This document shows, one piece after another, positions 34,239-47,038 of a stretch of DNA of 64,000 nt. Source of the stretch: Zantedeschia hybrid cultivar (taxonomy: Eukaryota > Streptophyta > Magnoliopsida > Alismatales > Araceae); NCBI GenBank assembly GCA_030544215.1, contig JARZZO010000002.1:58410650-58474649 (forward strand), read 5' to 3'. A program made the position numbers and the translations under genes. Under the pieces are notes generated by a model. That model was given only the letters and a program-made list of their open reading frames with translations. It made no database searches and had not been told where the DNA came from. The first letter of the stretch is position 1. Each line of letters opens with the position of its first letter.

Positions 34239-35093
34239 ATGTCACACCATAACCTGTTACGTGGCATATTGGATGCCAATCGTTTGATAGGCCCTAACTA
34301 CTCAGACTGGCTCAGGAGCCTGAAGATTGTCCTCAGGTCTGAGCAAATTGCATATGTCTTGGATGAAGAACCTACTACTGAACCAGCATTAGATGCCACA
34401 GAGGAGGACATACTGACATATGAGAAATTGAAGGAAGATTCCACCATGGCCCAATACTACATGTTAGCCTCTATGAGCAATGAGTTGCAGAGTCAGCATG
34501 AGAAGATGGATGCAAGATCCATCATGCTCCATTTGAAGGAGCTATTTGGTGAGCATAGCAGAATCGAAAGATATGAGATATCTAAGAATTTTTTCAAGGC
34601 TAAGATGACAGAGGGATCTTCAGTACAGACTCATGTGATGAAAATGATAGAATGGGTGGAGAGGCTGGATGCTCTTGAGGTCCCACTCCCTAAGAAGATG
34701 CATACCGACCTTGTGTTGTCTTCACTTCTACAATCATATGCTCAATTCATTGTTAACTTTAACATGAACAAGATTCAGACCACTTTGGCTGAATTACTGA
34801 ATATGCTGAAGATTGCAGAGGGGAACCTTGTGAAGGAAAAATCCTATGTCCTCATAGTTGGTAAGACCAGCCGAAAGAGACTGGCAGTCCAAGCCTTTAG
34901 GAATGGTAAAGGCAAGAATCAAAAGAAGCCAAAAGTTGTCAAGAAGGACAAGGGCAAGAGCATTGAGAAGGGTGAATGCTTCTATTGTCATCAGAAGGGC
35001 TACTTGAAGATGAATTGCAAAGAATACCTCAAGGACAAGGCTCAAGGAACTGTGAAGCAGCAGGATGCTTCAGGCACGGACAAGAAGGCGTAA
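34239..35093 (+). pseudogene. gag: Copia gag, C-terminally truncated
   Basis: A 284-codon frame from ATG 34239. It has the Copia gag core (NYSDWLRSLKIVLRSEQIAYVLDE near residue 18, LKELFGEHSRIERYEISKNFF, then TTLAELLNMLKIAEGNL) and a basic Lys-rich stretch. The zinc knuckle reads CFYCHQKGYLKMNC, where the expected His is Tyr, so metal binding is doubtful. The frame ends soon after, and DNA between gag and the pre-integrase region, which should hold the protease DTG motif, is missing. The product would normally form the particle and bind element RNA. Confidence 0.85.
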
Positions 35094-38073
35094 GCTAAGA
35101 ACCGGTGAGGTGGAGCTGAGGCTGGGTAACGAAGCAAGAGTTGCAGCGATCGCTGTGGGGAGAGTGATGCTCAAGATACCATCCGGAGACACTTTATCAT
35201 TAGATGAATGTGATTATGTACCTAGCATAATAAGGAATATTATTTCTATTTCATGTTTAGATAGAGTTGGGTACACTTTATCTGTTGGAAATAATTATTG
35301 TTCAATTTATTTCGGAAATAAATTAATAGCTTCTGCTACATTATCCAATGGATTGTACTTATTGAATGTGTCTCATGATAATTTAAATATCAGTTCTTTA
35401 ACTAAAAGAAATAATTATGAAGTGAACAAAGGCTTCCTATGGCATTGTAGGCTTGGTCACATTAGTGAAAACAGACCCCAAAGGCTACATAAAAATGGAT
35501 ACTTAGATCCATTTGATTATGAATCATATGCGACCTGTGAGTCATGTTTAATAGGTAAAATAGCTAAATCTCCATTTTCTGGAACTGGAGAACGAGCCAA
35601 AGACATACTGGAACTAATACATTCTGATGTATGTGGTCCTATGTCAACCTAAGCCATTGGTGGTTTCTCATACTTCATTATGTTCACTGATGATTTCTCA
35701 AGTTATAGCTTCATATACTTATTGAAGTATAAATCAGAAGCTTTTGAGAAATTCAGAGAATTCAAGAATAAAGTAGAGAAACAAAGTAGAAAGAGTATCA
35801 AAACCATCCGATCCGATCGTGGTGGAGAATATTTGAGTATAGAATTCATAAAATATTTAATGGATAATGGTATCATTTCTTAGCTTACACCTCCTTATAC
35901 ACCTCAAATGAATGGTGTATCAGAAAGGAGGAATCACACATTAATGGAAATGGTGTGATCTATGATGAGTATGTCCAAATTACCAGTATCCTTATGGGGA
36001 TATGCACTTAGCTCGGCTATGTATATCCTGAACAAGGTACCCAGCAAATCTGTTACAACCACTCCATATGAGATATGGAATAGAAGGAAACCAGACCTTA
36101 AACATATTAAAGTTTAGGGATGTCCTGCTCATGTCAAAAGACATAATGTGGATAGCTGGAGTCCAGAACTGACAAATGCAGATTTGTGAGATATCCGAAG
36201 GAACCTTACGGATATTACTTTTATCCTCTTGGCGAACAAAAGGTGTTTGTAGCCAAGAGAGCTGTCTTTTTGGAAGAAGATTATATTCTCCAAAAAGACA
36301 GTGGGAGTAAAGTAACTCTGGAAGAAAAATCCAGACCCACAAACTGTTAATGGTTCACCAAATGAACTGTTAGTTTCTGAACTTGTTCAAGAAAGTACAT
36401 AAGAACCTCGTAGGTCAAAAAGAGTACCTAAACCATCTTTGTATGTGGGACATCAAAATTTAGATGGTTCTAGAATACTCTATAATGAGGATGATGATCC
36501 TAAGACTTACCAGGAGGCCATTGAAAGTCCAGAGGCAGGGAAATGGCGAGAAGCCATGAATTCTGAAATTCAGTCTATGTACATCAACCAAGTTTGGAAC
36601 TTGGTCGACTTGCCAGAGGGTATAGTACCTATCGGTTGCAAATGGATCTTTAAAAGAAAGATCGGTGCAGATGGATAAATTGAGACTTATAAAGCAAGGT
36701 TAGTGACGAAGGGCTATCGTCAAAGGTAAGGCATTGACTATGACGAGAACTTCTCTCCCGTTGCCATGATTAAGTCTATCAGAATTCTTCTCGCCATTGC
36801 AGTATACTATGATTACGAAATTTGGCAGATGGATGTGAAAACGGCCTTCCTTAATGGAAACCTTGGGGAAGAGGTGTATATGATACAACTAGAGGGCTTC
36901 ACATTAAAGGAATGTCCAGATATGGTGTGCAAGTTGCAAAGGTCTATTTATAGACTGAAGCAAGCTTCCTGGAGTTGAAACATAAAGTTTGATGAGGCGA
37001 TCAAATCTTATGGCTTCATTAAAAATGAAGATGAGCCTTGTGTATACAAGAAAAACAGTAGGAGCGCAATCACATTTTTGGTCCTTTATGTAGACAACAT
37101 CCTACTAATTGGGAATGATGTAGAGATGATGTCTTCAGTAAAGGTGTGGCTATCCAAGAACTTCTCCATGAAGGATTTGGGAGAAGCATCTTACGTATTG
37201 GGAATACGGATCTATAGGGATAGACTAAAGAAGATGCTTGCTTTAACCCAATCTATGTACATAGAAACCATTGTCAAAAGGTTTGGCATGGAAAATTCCA
37301 AGAGAGGTCTCATACCGATGAGATATGGAATTTATCTTTCTAAAGGTCAGTCTCCCAAGACTCCTAAGGAGAGAGAAATGATGGATAAGGTTCCCTATGC
37401 TTCAGCCATAGGTTCCATCATATATGTCATGCTATGTACTAGACCTGATGTTGCATATGCTCTAAGTATTACGAGCAGATATCATGCAGATCCAGGTGAT
37501 GGACACTGAAAGGCTGTAAAATGTATCCTTAAGTACTTAAGACGAACTAAGGATATGTTTCTGGTCTATGGAGGAGGAGACTTAAAGCTGCAAGGATATA
37601 CTGACTTGAGTTTTCAGTCTGATCCGGATGACAGCAAGTCGACATCAGGGTTTGTTTTCACACTCAACGGGGGAGCAGTGAGCTAGAAAAGTTCCAAGCA
37701 AGAAACTACTGCTGATTCGACAACAGAAGCTAAGTATATTGTTGCCGCTGAAGCCGCCAAGGAAGCAGTTTGGATGAAGAAATTCATCAGCGACCTTGGT
37801 GTGGTGGATAACATCTCTGGTCCTGTCCCACTACTGTGTGATAACAATGAGGCGATTGCTCAAGCGAAAGAGTCGAGGTCTCGTAAGAAGTCGAAGCACA
37901 TTCTGCGGCGCTTTCATCTAATCAAAGAGATTATAGCTCGAGGAGATGTCGTGGTGGAAAGAATTTCTTTAGCCGACAACATAGCAGATCCACTGACGAA
38001 GCCTTTGTCTCGAAATGTCTTTGAGCGTCACTTAGAGAATATGGATATTCTGTACAAAAGTGATTGGCTTTAG
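35065..38073 (+). pseudogene. pol: Copia pol (integrase, RT, RNase H), many stops
   Basis: One frame, interrupted by numerous nonsense codons, covers Copia pol without protease. It begins with GEVELRLGNEARVAA. The pre-integrase zinc finger HCRLGH...CESC is near 35445-35560. The integrase core has HSDVCGP, TIRSDRGGEY and NGVSERRNHT. RT has MDVKTAFLNGNL, then YVDNILLIGND where YVDD is expected, so a catalytic Asp is lost. RNase H has QETTADSTTEAKY and the terminal DPLTKPLS. Stops occur at 35650 (TAA), 35881 (TAG) and about ten other places, mostly C-to-T or G-to-A changes. It ends with TAG at 38071-38073, 14 bases before the 3' LTR. Confidence 0.9.
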
Positions 38074-38077
38074 CCCA

Positions 38078-38087
38078 AGTGGGAGAT
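38078..38087 (+). other. Polypurine tract of Copia-C
   Basis: AGTGGGAGAT-type tract directly before the 3' LTR start TGTTGG; the same form precedes Copia-B (44503-44513) and Copia-F LTRs. Confidence 0.85.
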
Positions 38088-39654
38088 TGTTGGTATTAAG
38101 TGGCCCAAAAGCCAATCCGATACTGTATATTATTCAATTTATTAATATAATGGCAAAAACTCATTATGTAATTAAATCGATCTTTGTTTATCGTATCATG
38201 ATGAAGTCCATGAACATGTGCAATAGTCCTCAGATTATGATGAGATCATAATTATAGGACTGAAGACTTATAAACACATGTTCTTAATTGTTCCTAGTCG
38301 GAGGATGTTTAAGACGGACATCAAGCATCCAGATAGACTAGTACAAGTTTCTTCAGCTCATACGATGATGGTGACTGATTCTATAAGTCGTTTGTGTGGA
38401 GACAGTATGCTGGACCTATAGGTGCTCATTGGTGAATGAGTTCACTGAACTGATCCGACCATGAATCGCTGGATGGTATCTACCTAACTATTAGCCAGCT
38501 CGATTCTTTTGTCACGGTTGTGTGGATGGTCCTTGGACCTGAGACACCACGGATTCTTTGTTGGTAGATTACTGAACTTTGACCTTGACTAACGAATTCC
38601 TAACCATGGGTTATCTATCAGTCAAGTGATCGGGTTCTGGGAGATGCCCTCGAAGGTAATTGTGTGTTCACTATGGGATCATCCGCTCTCGATAATAGGA
38701 GAGAGAATGTTCCAAAAATGATGTGCTTAAGTCTCTGGCCAGGGCGGACTCTGTATAAGATAAAGAGTTATCTGATATAGATTAGCGGCATCTGATTCAA
38801 GTGAATCGATCGGCTACGGTTTAACAATAAACTATACTCTAGGTTGATTCGAGAACATTGCACGGATGAATGATTATATCCGCACAGTGACCGTTGACGG
38901 AAAGGTTCCCATAATGGGTTGTATAAACCCCAATGCCTTTCGGGATCATGCGGTGTTGCTTGGCACCCAACGTGATCGGATGCCCGTCCGAATTTATTGT
39001 GGGACATTAAATTCGACTGACTAATTAATATAAGCATATTAATTAATTAGTGGGTCCGTAAAAGGTTACTGGACTCAATGGGCCATTAATTGGACCGGTA
39101 TTTGGTCCTAGAGGGTCACACGCAAAAGGTTTTCAAGTCGGTGGATATTTTGACGAGTTTTCGGATAAGTGTGGGTTTTTCTAAAAAAATCGAGAAACAC
39201 TTATTATAAAATACCAGGGCCAAGTAAGGGGTAGGCAACCCTTACCTAGCCTCCCCCCTCTCTCTCCTCTCTCTCTCTGGGCTCCCCCCTCCTCTGGTCG
39301 ACCCCGGAGACTTCGCTCCAACTCCCGCCTGCTCCGTCTTGTCGTCCGACAGGAATCTGAGTGTGCATGTCGCAAAGGATTACGCGCAGTCAGACGGAAT
39401 CTGCGGACGTTGCTTCAAGTGAGGAAGTGAGGACAATCCACTGAGAGGAAGACCACATGGATACCGCTGGAGGCTGGACACCTGGGCGGCTTGCGACATT
39501 ACATCGACGAAACCAGACGAACGCGGATCCGAATCCGCGCAAGGTAAATCCGATTTACCGTTTAAGGTTTTTGTAGATCAAAACAGGACGGATCCAATCA
39601 AGATTTAATTTTATCTGCTGCGTTTTACTCGGATCCGACACAGCGAACCCAAAA
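38088..39654 (+). repeat. Copia-C 3' LTR
   Basis: 1567 bp, starts TGTTGG and ends CCCAAAA (a mutated CCCAACA), followed by the duplication ATTTT. TATAAAATA at 39205-39213. It lacks the promoter duplication of the 5' LTR but has a CT-rich segment near 39240-39290. Confidence 0.9.
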
Positions 39655-39707
39655 ATTTTATTATTTTATTCCGCTGCGTTTTTTGCCTCCCGCTCGGATC
39701 CCAATAG

Positions 39708-39727
39708 TGGTATCATAACCATGTTCC
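39708..39727 (+). other. Primer-binding site of Copia-B (mutated)
   Basis: TGGTATCATAACCATGTTCC, iMet-type with a few changes, one base after the rest of the Copia-B 5' LTR (39660-39706). Confidence 0.85.
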
Positions 39728-41576
39728 GCACTGACCCATTTCGGATTGCTGAAATTATCATTTTAAAATTCATTCCACGCTAAATTTAATTTGTGGGTCA
39801 CCGAAGGTGCTGGCCTCGCCAGCCAGCCTTGCTAGTGCTAGGACGGAAAGGGGGATCCTTCCTGCAACTTCCGGCCCTGCTCCCCTCTTGCCGGCACCGG
39901 AGAAGAGAAAGGTGGGGGGGGGGGGGCGCGATGCTGCTTGGCGGTGGCTAGGGTTTCTCCCTAGCCGTGCACCCAAGTACACAGAGGACCAAGCTCGGGT
40001 GCTTGGACGCAGCCTAACCGGGGCCTGGACTAGCCTAACTAGGGCTTAGGCCCGACCCAGGCGCCCCGACCTAGTTCGACCAGGCGGGCCTGGGTCTAGG
40101 CGCTTGGCCTGAGGCCAGGCGCCATGCCTAGTCCGAGCTAGGCCTGGCCCTGGCTAGACTCCGGTCCAGGCCCAAAAGGCCCAATGGGCCAAACCCCCTT
40201 AAGCCCCATAAAATCTTTAGAATTAACCCCAAAAATCATGTATTAAACATAAACCCCACCCATTTAACCTAAAAATGTAATTATTGTTTGTTTAAAATAT
40301 GTTTTAAATTTTAAATTTATTATTTTCAGTTAAATGGGTTCTTTAAGATATGATCTTAATTATAATTAACAAATGTTGTTAATTTTATTTTATTTAAGTG
40401 ATTAAATCTATTTAATTTCTTAACAATTGTTGTTGTGAAATCATTTTTTAATTAAGGGACACTTAATAAAAGGTTATTAAGTGATTAGTTAACTCTTAAT
40501 AATATTTATTGAAAGAGTTAATTATTTCTTGAGAATAACCTTAATAAAAGTTGTTAATAATTTTAATTAACTCTTAATAACAGTTATTGAGAGAGTTAAT
40601 TAAATTTCTTGTGGATTTCTTAATTAAAATTTTGAAGATCTAATATACTTAAAAAGGACCTTTTAATAAGAGTTATTAAGAAATTGGACTAAGTCTAACT
40701 GTTAGACTGTCATTATTTAGAAATGTTGTAAATTAATATTTCTTACCAACTGTTGTTGAGAAATATTATTTAATAAAGGGGTTCTTAAGAAATGGTTGTT
40801 AAGGAATTAAAATTAGAATTAAAAATTCCTTTATATGAGTTATCAAGGGATTTATAATTTTATCTAAATGTTAAATTATTTCACATTAATAATTGTTGTT
40901 AATGTGATTTGATATTAATCTAAGTGTTAGATTAATTAATTTAGAAGTGTTCTAAATTTTACATGGAATATTTTAGAATTTTAATTTTAGTCTTGTATGC
41001 ACATGTTGATGTGTTTGATGCCTTAAATTTTATTTAAATGCATGTTAGAAATTATGATTTTCGAAATTCAAATTATCCAATTTTGATTGGTACCCAGATT
41101 TTAAGAAAATCAAAATTATTATTTTCAAAATTTTAGCCTTCATGTGATGTGTATGATCATGTGTAGATGGTTAAAATTTAAGTTGGTCATGGACAAGCAC
41201 TTAGTTAATTTCATATCATGTGATGGTGTGTGATTATGTAGATCATTTTAGAATTTGATGTGAGTTAATTAAGTGTTAATTAATGAGACCTGCATGCCTC
41301 CCTCTTTCTCTCATTCCAATGTAATTATATCTCCCTTCATTATTGTACTCGGCCATAAGGCTTTCTCTTACAATTAATATGTGTTCAGGGCCAAGTGATA
41401 GCTACTATCTTAATTAAATATCATGAAATCTCTCACTTGTATAGACCAAGGAGAAGAGATACTCATGATATGCCTTTGAGAAAGGCAGTGGATATTATGT
41501 AATCTCTTACTTGGATAGACTAAGGAGAAGAGGTACTTATGGTATGCCTTTGAGTAAGGCAAAAGGTAAGATCTTA
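39728..41576 (+). other. Copia-B leader
   Basis: GC-rich island at 39800-40200 with an uninterrupted G13 run (39913-39925) and repeated AGGCGCC/GGCCTGG inverted motifs. Then AT-rich repeats with 'aataaaagttgttaat'-type units (40330-40930) and a two-copy tandem hairpin repeat near the end. The gag N-terminal part expected after it is not recognisable. Confidence 0.6.
41425..41572 (+). repeat. Two-copy 74-bp tandem repeat with hairpins, Copia-B leader
   Basis: Two diverged copies, each with 'tatagaccaaggagaagag'-like sequence and a hairpin: TGCCTT-TGAGA-AAGGCA at 41471-41487 and TGCCTT-TGAGT-AAGGCA at 41545-41561. Confidence 0.75.
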
Positions 41577-44490
41577 AATGGTTGAACCGACATCTGAAAA
41601 GCATAAAGGTAAGTCAGCTGAAAAAGAGAAGGTGCAGTTCTCCTACTGCAACTAATAAGGATATTGGAAAGGGCAACAAGAATATAAGACTTATAAGAAG
41701 TTTTGGGTATTCTTATTATCAACTTTTGCATGTTTATTAGAGAATTAAAGTCTCCAATATGAGATATTGAAAATGATTCTCAGATCTGCAATAGTATGTA
41801 GACTTAGACAATTAAAAGGTAATCGAGAGTAAAAGGGTTGAGTTAGACTCAACAACAGTTCCAGAGATGCATAGGTTACTGTGAGACAATAAATCTCTGT
41901 ATATCTTTAGGGGACAAAATGAAACTGAATAATTGTTATTTGATTCCATTAATTATCAAGAATTGTAAAAGTGAATAACATTGACTGAGAAGGAACAAGC
42001 GTTGTTCTATATAGTTTTAGAAATAAAATGAAAGATTTTAAAACCAGTAAATACACTATAGATTCTTGATGTGACATATCATGTGATGAATGTTCATAAG
42101 TCTCTTATAGAAAAAGACTCTGTGAATCATGATTATCTATGGCACTGCACACTTTGGTTGTGCTATAAAGAACCATTAGTGCATATAAATACTGATGTAA
42201 ATAGCTCAATATCTTCTTAAGACTAAAGATAATCACTTCTATTGACTTACTTTAATAGTTATCTCTTGGAAAGATTCGGCTGTATGTACTTGCTGAAGTA
42301 CTAGTCGAATACATCCGAGAGATTAAAGAATATAAGATCAAGATGAAGTGACTAATAGAAAGAGTATTAGAATTCTTTGATTTGATCAAGAAAATTAATA
42401 CTTGAGTACGGGATTCACACAAATCATTAAAAGGATAATTGTATCCTCCATCGATTGATCCCTCATTGTACATCATAGTAATATGATAGAATGAGGAATT
42501 GCACCTTATTGAATATGGTGCAATACATAATAAGATTTGCCTAATTCTTATATCATTGTAAATATGAGTATGAACATTAGATGTCCATACTTTACATATG
42601 GTTCTAAATAAGTCAGTATGCCCATATAAGATATGGAGATAAAATAATTTATATGAGATGTGAACTATAAACAAATATGATTTTAAGTATACTAAAGTCA
42701 ATTTATATCCTAGTCTTTTAGAAAAGACATGATCTAAAGAAGTTGGATCCAAAAGGACATGGAGTAGTGTAAATTTGTGAGATGTTCAAAGAGTTTGGAC
42801 ATTACATTTATTGGCCAGGCGATAATAGAATGATTATCGTCTAGAACGTTATTTTCTATTAAGAGAAAAATGTCTTCAAAGAAGACAGTGTGAGTTGATA
42901 AAACTAGAAAATGTTCCAGACCCAAGAATTAACACAAGATTATTAGACAATCTTTGGTTGTTTGGAATCATTTGTGACACACGTAGGAGAACTTCATAGA
43001 TTTTTGTGACTCTCTAATGGCTAGAAAGATATGTTCGACATATCAGAGATAGCAAAAGAAAATGAGCTTAAAGATGTGGATTATGATCCAGATTCTATGA
43101 GGAAGCACTTTATTATTACAAATTTAAAATTGGCAAGAGATTAATAATTCTAAGTCATAGTCTATAACACCAATCATATTTGGAACTTGATAGTATTGCT
43201 TGAGGGTACTGTACCTATAAGAAGTAAGTAAATCTTTAGAATGAAGATTAGTATAAATGGACTACTTATAACTTATATGGCAAACTGAAAGAAATGGTCA
43301 ATGTCAAAGTGTTGACTTAGACAAGTTTTTCCTCAGTGGTTACTATAAATAAGTTTATTAAAATTCTACTTTCCAAAATTGCCTATCATGATGATGAGAT
43401 AAAGGCAGTCGGATATTAAAATGTATACCCTCAATAAAATTGAGGAAAATGTGTATATGATATAACTTTAAATTTTTTAGAATATTCAGGAAGCATATTA
43501 TGATTTCAAAGATCAATTTTGAATCAAACTGAAGCTTCCCAAAGTTGGAATCAGAGTTTTGACCTCATGGTCAAATACTAAGTGATCATTAAGAATGACC
43601 ACATATTGTGTGTATATAAAGAGGATAGTGGGAGCACGGTCGAATTGTTAATGCTTTGTGATAATAACATCAAAGTCATTGAGAATGACATCAGGATGTT
43701 ATCATCGGTAAAAACATTATTATCCATGTACTTCTCCATGATAGGTTTAGATATAAAATCCTGCATATTGAGAATACGAATCTAATGAGATAGATCGATG
43801 AGGATGTTACCATCAGTTACACTAACCTGTATATCAAAATATTTAACATGATAAATTCTATAATAAGTCTCAATTGTTAAGACATAAAATTTGTTTTTTT
43901 AAGGAAATGTTCTTTAAGGGATATAGGAAAACCTTGATAGAAGGAGTGAAACATATCATTATGTACTTGAGAAGTGCTGAGGGTGCACTCCTGGATAATG
44001 GAGATGATGATTTGAAACTATGAGATCACACTGACTCAAATTTCATGTCAGACATGGATTTTGCCTTCTAATGAGAAAGCAGTGGATTAGAAGAGTTACA
44101 AGCTAGAAATCACTGCTGACATGATTATAACTGATACTGTTGATAGAACAATATGGAGTGGATTGGAAGGTTTCCAACCCAGAACTCACTGCTAAGATAA
44201 CGATATAAACATGGGATACTGTTATTGGAACAGTATGGATGAAAGAGTTCATCCCTGAACTAGATGTAGTTCTAAAAGATCTCTGATCCTGCCCCGTTGT
44301 TGTAGGACGATAGTGAGAGTAATCAATCTGTAGTAGGGCCATGTTCACAAGTTTAGAGACAAAGAATTAAGAAGAAATAACGTAATGAAAAATATTCCAT
44401 TTATAGATAATTTAGCAGATCCCCGATCCAGCCTTAGTCGCAGAATGTGAGCATCACCTAAATTTGATGGAGATCAAATGCGAAGGTGAT
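41577..44490 (+). pseudogene. Copia-B gag C-terminus and pol, extremely decayed
   Basis: Scattered remnants in several frames: a zinc-knuckle-like segment near 41640, a DYLWHC pre-integrase trace near 42140, and an RT trace near 43620-43780 (DNNIKVIENDIRMLSSVKTLLSMYFSM, matching the region after YVDD in Copia-C and F). The 3' end of pol is near 44430. Nothing is open for more than about 170 codons and no function remains. Confidence 0.7.
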
Positions 44491-44513
44491 TGGCTTGAGT
44501 CCAAGTGGGAGAT

Positions 44514-45227
44514 TGTTGGATAAAGGTGTCCTCAAAGCTAATCATTAGGCACCTATTATAATCTGGTTCACTAATAAATGACATTTATTTCATTATGTAG
44601 ATTGGCATATTTATAATTGTACATAATGAAGTCCATGAATGTGTGCAATAGTCATCGGATTATGATGAGATCATAAGAATGAGACTGATGACTTATAAAC
44701 ACATGTTCTTAATTGTTCCTAGTCGTAGGATGTTTAAGGAGGACATCAAATATCCGGTAAGACTAGTACATGTTATTCCAGCTCATATGATGAGAGTAAC
44801 TGATCTAATTAGTCACTTGTGTATAGACACTATGGTGAACCTGTAGGTGCTCATTGGAGAATAAGTTCATTGAACTGATCCGATATGAATCGCCGAATAG
44901 TAATTTACCTGACTGTCAACCAGCTTGATTCATCGTCACAGTGGCGTAGTTGATCTTTGGACTTGAGACACCAAAGACATCTTGTCGGTGGACTTATGGA
45001 CTTTGACCTTGACCTACGAATCCCTATCCACGGGATCTCTAATAGTTAAGGATCCGGTCAAGCGAAAGACCTTCGAAAGTGATTATGTGTTCAATAAAGG
45101 ATCATTCGCTCTCAGGTAATTGAAGAGAGAATGCTCTACGATAGATCCACATGAGTCTATGGCCAGAGCGAACACAATATCAGAAAAGATGTTTTCTGAT
45201 ATTGTACAGCGGAGTCTGATTCAAGTG
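44514..45227 (+). repeat. Copia-B 3' LTR, first half
   Basis: Starts TGTTGGATAAAGGTGTCCTC after the polypurine tract 44503-44513. Parallels 28879-29600. Cut after 'tcaagtg', where an AT-rich island begins. Confidence 0.85.
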
Positions 45228-47038
45228 TTATTTTTTAATCAATTTTGTGCTTCGATTAGAAGACCATTGTAAACCGATTACTCACAGTATTGTAAATCTA
45301 CCCGTGTTATTTCTTATTTTATTAATTGCATATCTTGTAATTGATTATTTGTATTCTTTATATGTTTATTTCAAATGGATTATTTGTACGCACTTGAATC
45401 GATTTTTTTTTGCTTGATTAATTTTATTTGTTTAATCGATTATTTACATTTATTGTTCTTTTATAAAAATTAATCAATACGTATATTTGGGATTCGATTA
45501 ACAGTATATTTCTTAATTGATTATGACATTCGAGCACAGTGATTTAAGTGTGTCTATCTAAAAGCTATTTCAGGTATCTTTTGAATCGATTAAGATCTTA
45601 CTCTGCACATCGATATATCTCACTGTATTTAATGATTTCTGTTGCCCAACCCATGGAGAACCCAAAGGGCGATGAATGGGTTATCAAAAATTATAAGCTA
45701 ATTGACATCAATGGAAATTAATCACAACAGAAATGTAAAGTGCAGCAAGAGGGAGAAATAAGAAGCAATCACATGAGACATATAGGATTTTTATTTATTC
45801 GACCTATCCAGACCTATATCCAATCCCCAAGCAACCTCTTGGGAGTTCCACTAAACACAAGGTACTAACCCTTGCAGATTATCACTACAACCAACACCCT
45901 TTAGCTACAAGTGGGTCCTCTCTTCTTCAGTACAAACCTCCTGTAAACTAGCAGGCCCTCTCTCCCACACTAGGAAGAGGAATACAAGTATCTTATAAAA
46001 AAGGTTATATAGAATGCCTCTGATAGGCAAATGCGTATAATAAAAACAAAATAAGGAGGTCAAGACAGAAAAGAAAGAAGGAATGAAGCAAGTCTTGATC
46101 TTTGTCGATGAAGATGGCCTAATAGCTTCAAGGAAGTACCACATAATAGAAAGCTCTCTCAGGCTCTTCTCTCAAACTCTCTCTACCAAGAAGAAGGCTT
46201 ATTTGGGCAAAGAGAGTGGAGCACTTTGAATTTTGATTTCTTTTGAATGCTTTAGTGTATATCTCTCTCTTCTGCTGAGTGCCTTCTTATATAGATGAGC
46301 TTGAATCAAACCTGTTGAGACAGGCCATTTACCTATTGTCTCTAAAAGTCTTCTATTGCATCTAACATTATCCAAACTTAGTCTAAAGTTTAACCATGGT
46401 GGGTGTAACGTAAACAAGCCGAGTCTAACATTATCCGACTTCAGGCTTGCTTAAAGAGAGGTCGTGCAGACGTGGGTCGCTCTCAGCTAGAAGCTTCTAT
46501 GTACTGTCCCCTTGTCTCCTATATTTGGTCATGTAAATCTCACCTAACCTTGTAGAATTTTCAAAAATAGAAAGTTCTCATATGGTATTCTGACCAGAGG
46601 GTAGGCGAGTGACTGCATATCTGTAAAATTAGATCATACACATATTAGATAGTATTTGCTGGGTGGTGTCAAGAAGATAACAGTGTCTTATTCAATTTAT
46701 TTTATGTATATGTGAAGAATCGATAAATAAATGATCAGTTATATAAATTATTAAATTGGTCTATTAATCGATTCCATTGATAGACACTAATTGTTAACTG
46801 AAAGACAAAGTTAATCACTGCCAAAAGATACAGTAATCTGGTACAGATAATCCATTAGATGAAAGCATAGAATCAATTTAAATAAGGCACATAATCGATT
46901 CAAAGATAAGATGATAATCGATTAAGATAATCAAAATAAGAATAAACACTATAATCAATTAAAAAGTATGCATATAATTGATCCATAATAAGAGAATAAT
47001 TGAATTCAAGATAAGTCATGAAATCAATTAGATGATCC
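45228..47038. mobile_element. AT-rich inserted island, unclassified
   Basis: About 1.8 kb between two Copia LTR pieces, without coding potential. Both flanks are dense in AATCGATT/AATCAATT motifs (45230-45630 and 46720-47030), while the centre (45640-46650) is ordinary sequence. No clear terminal inverted repeats or target duplication. A non-autonomous transposon is the likeliest explanation, but the class is unknown. The LTR pieces on each side overlap by about 70 diverged bases, so they may come from different copies. Confidence 0.45.

Larger units (their letters stand above)
30410..39654 (+). mobile_element. Copia-C, complete but inactive Ty1/Copia element
   Basis: A 9245-bp element with LTRs 30410-31960 and 38088-39654, iMet-type primer site, long leader, gag, pol and polypurine tract. 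Target duplication ATTTT at 30405-30409 and 39655-39659. It is inserted near the end of the Copia-B 5' LTR. Long LTRs and the gag/RT motifs suggest the Angela/Tork group (tentative). Pol has many nonsense codons and the protease motif is deleted. Confidence 0.92.
28879..45227 (+). mobile_element. Copia-B, decayed element split by Copia-C
   Basis: 5' LTR 28879-30409 continues at 39660-39706 after the Copia-C insertion, followed by an iMet-type primer site (39708), a leader, a heavily mutated pol and a polypurine tract (44503). The 3' LTR starts at 44514 and is cut at 45227. Both LTR copies begin TGTTGGA..AGGTGTCCTCAAA. It is the oldest-looking Copia of the window. Confidence 0.85.
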
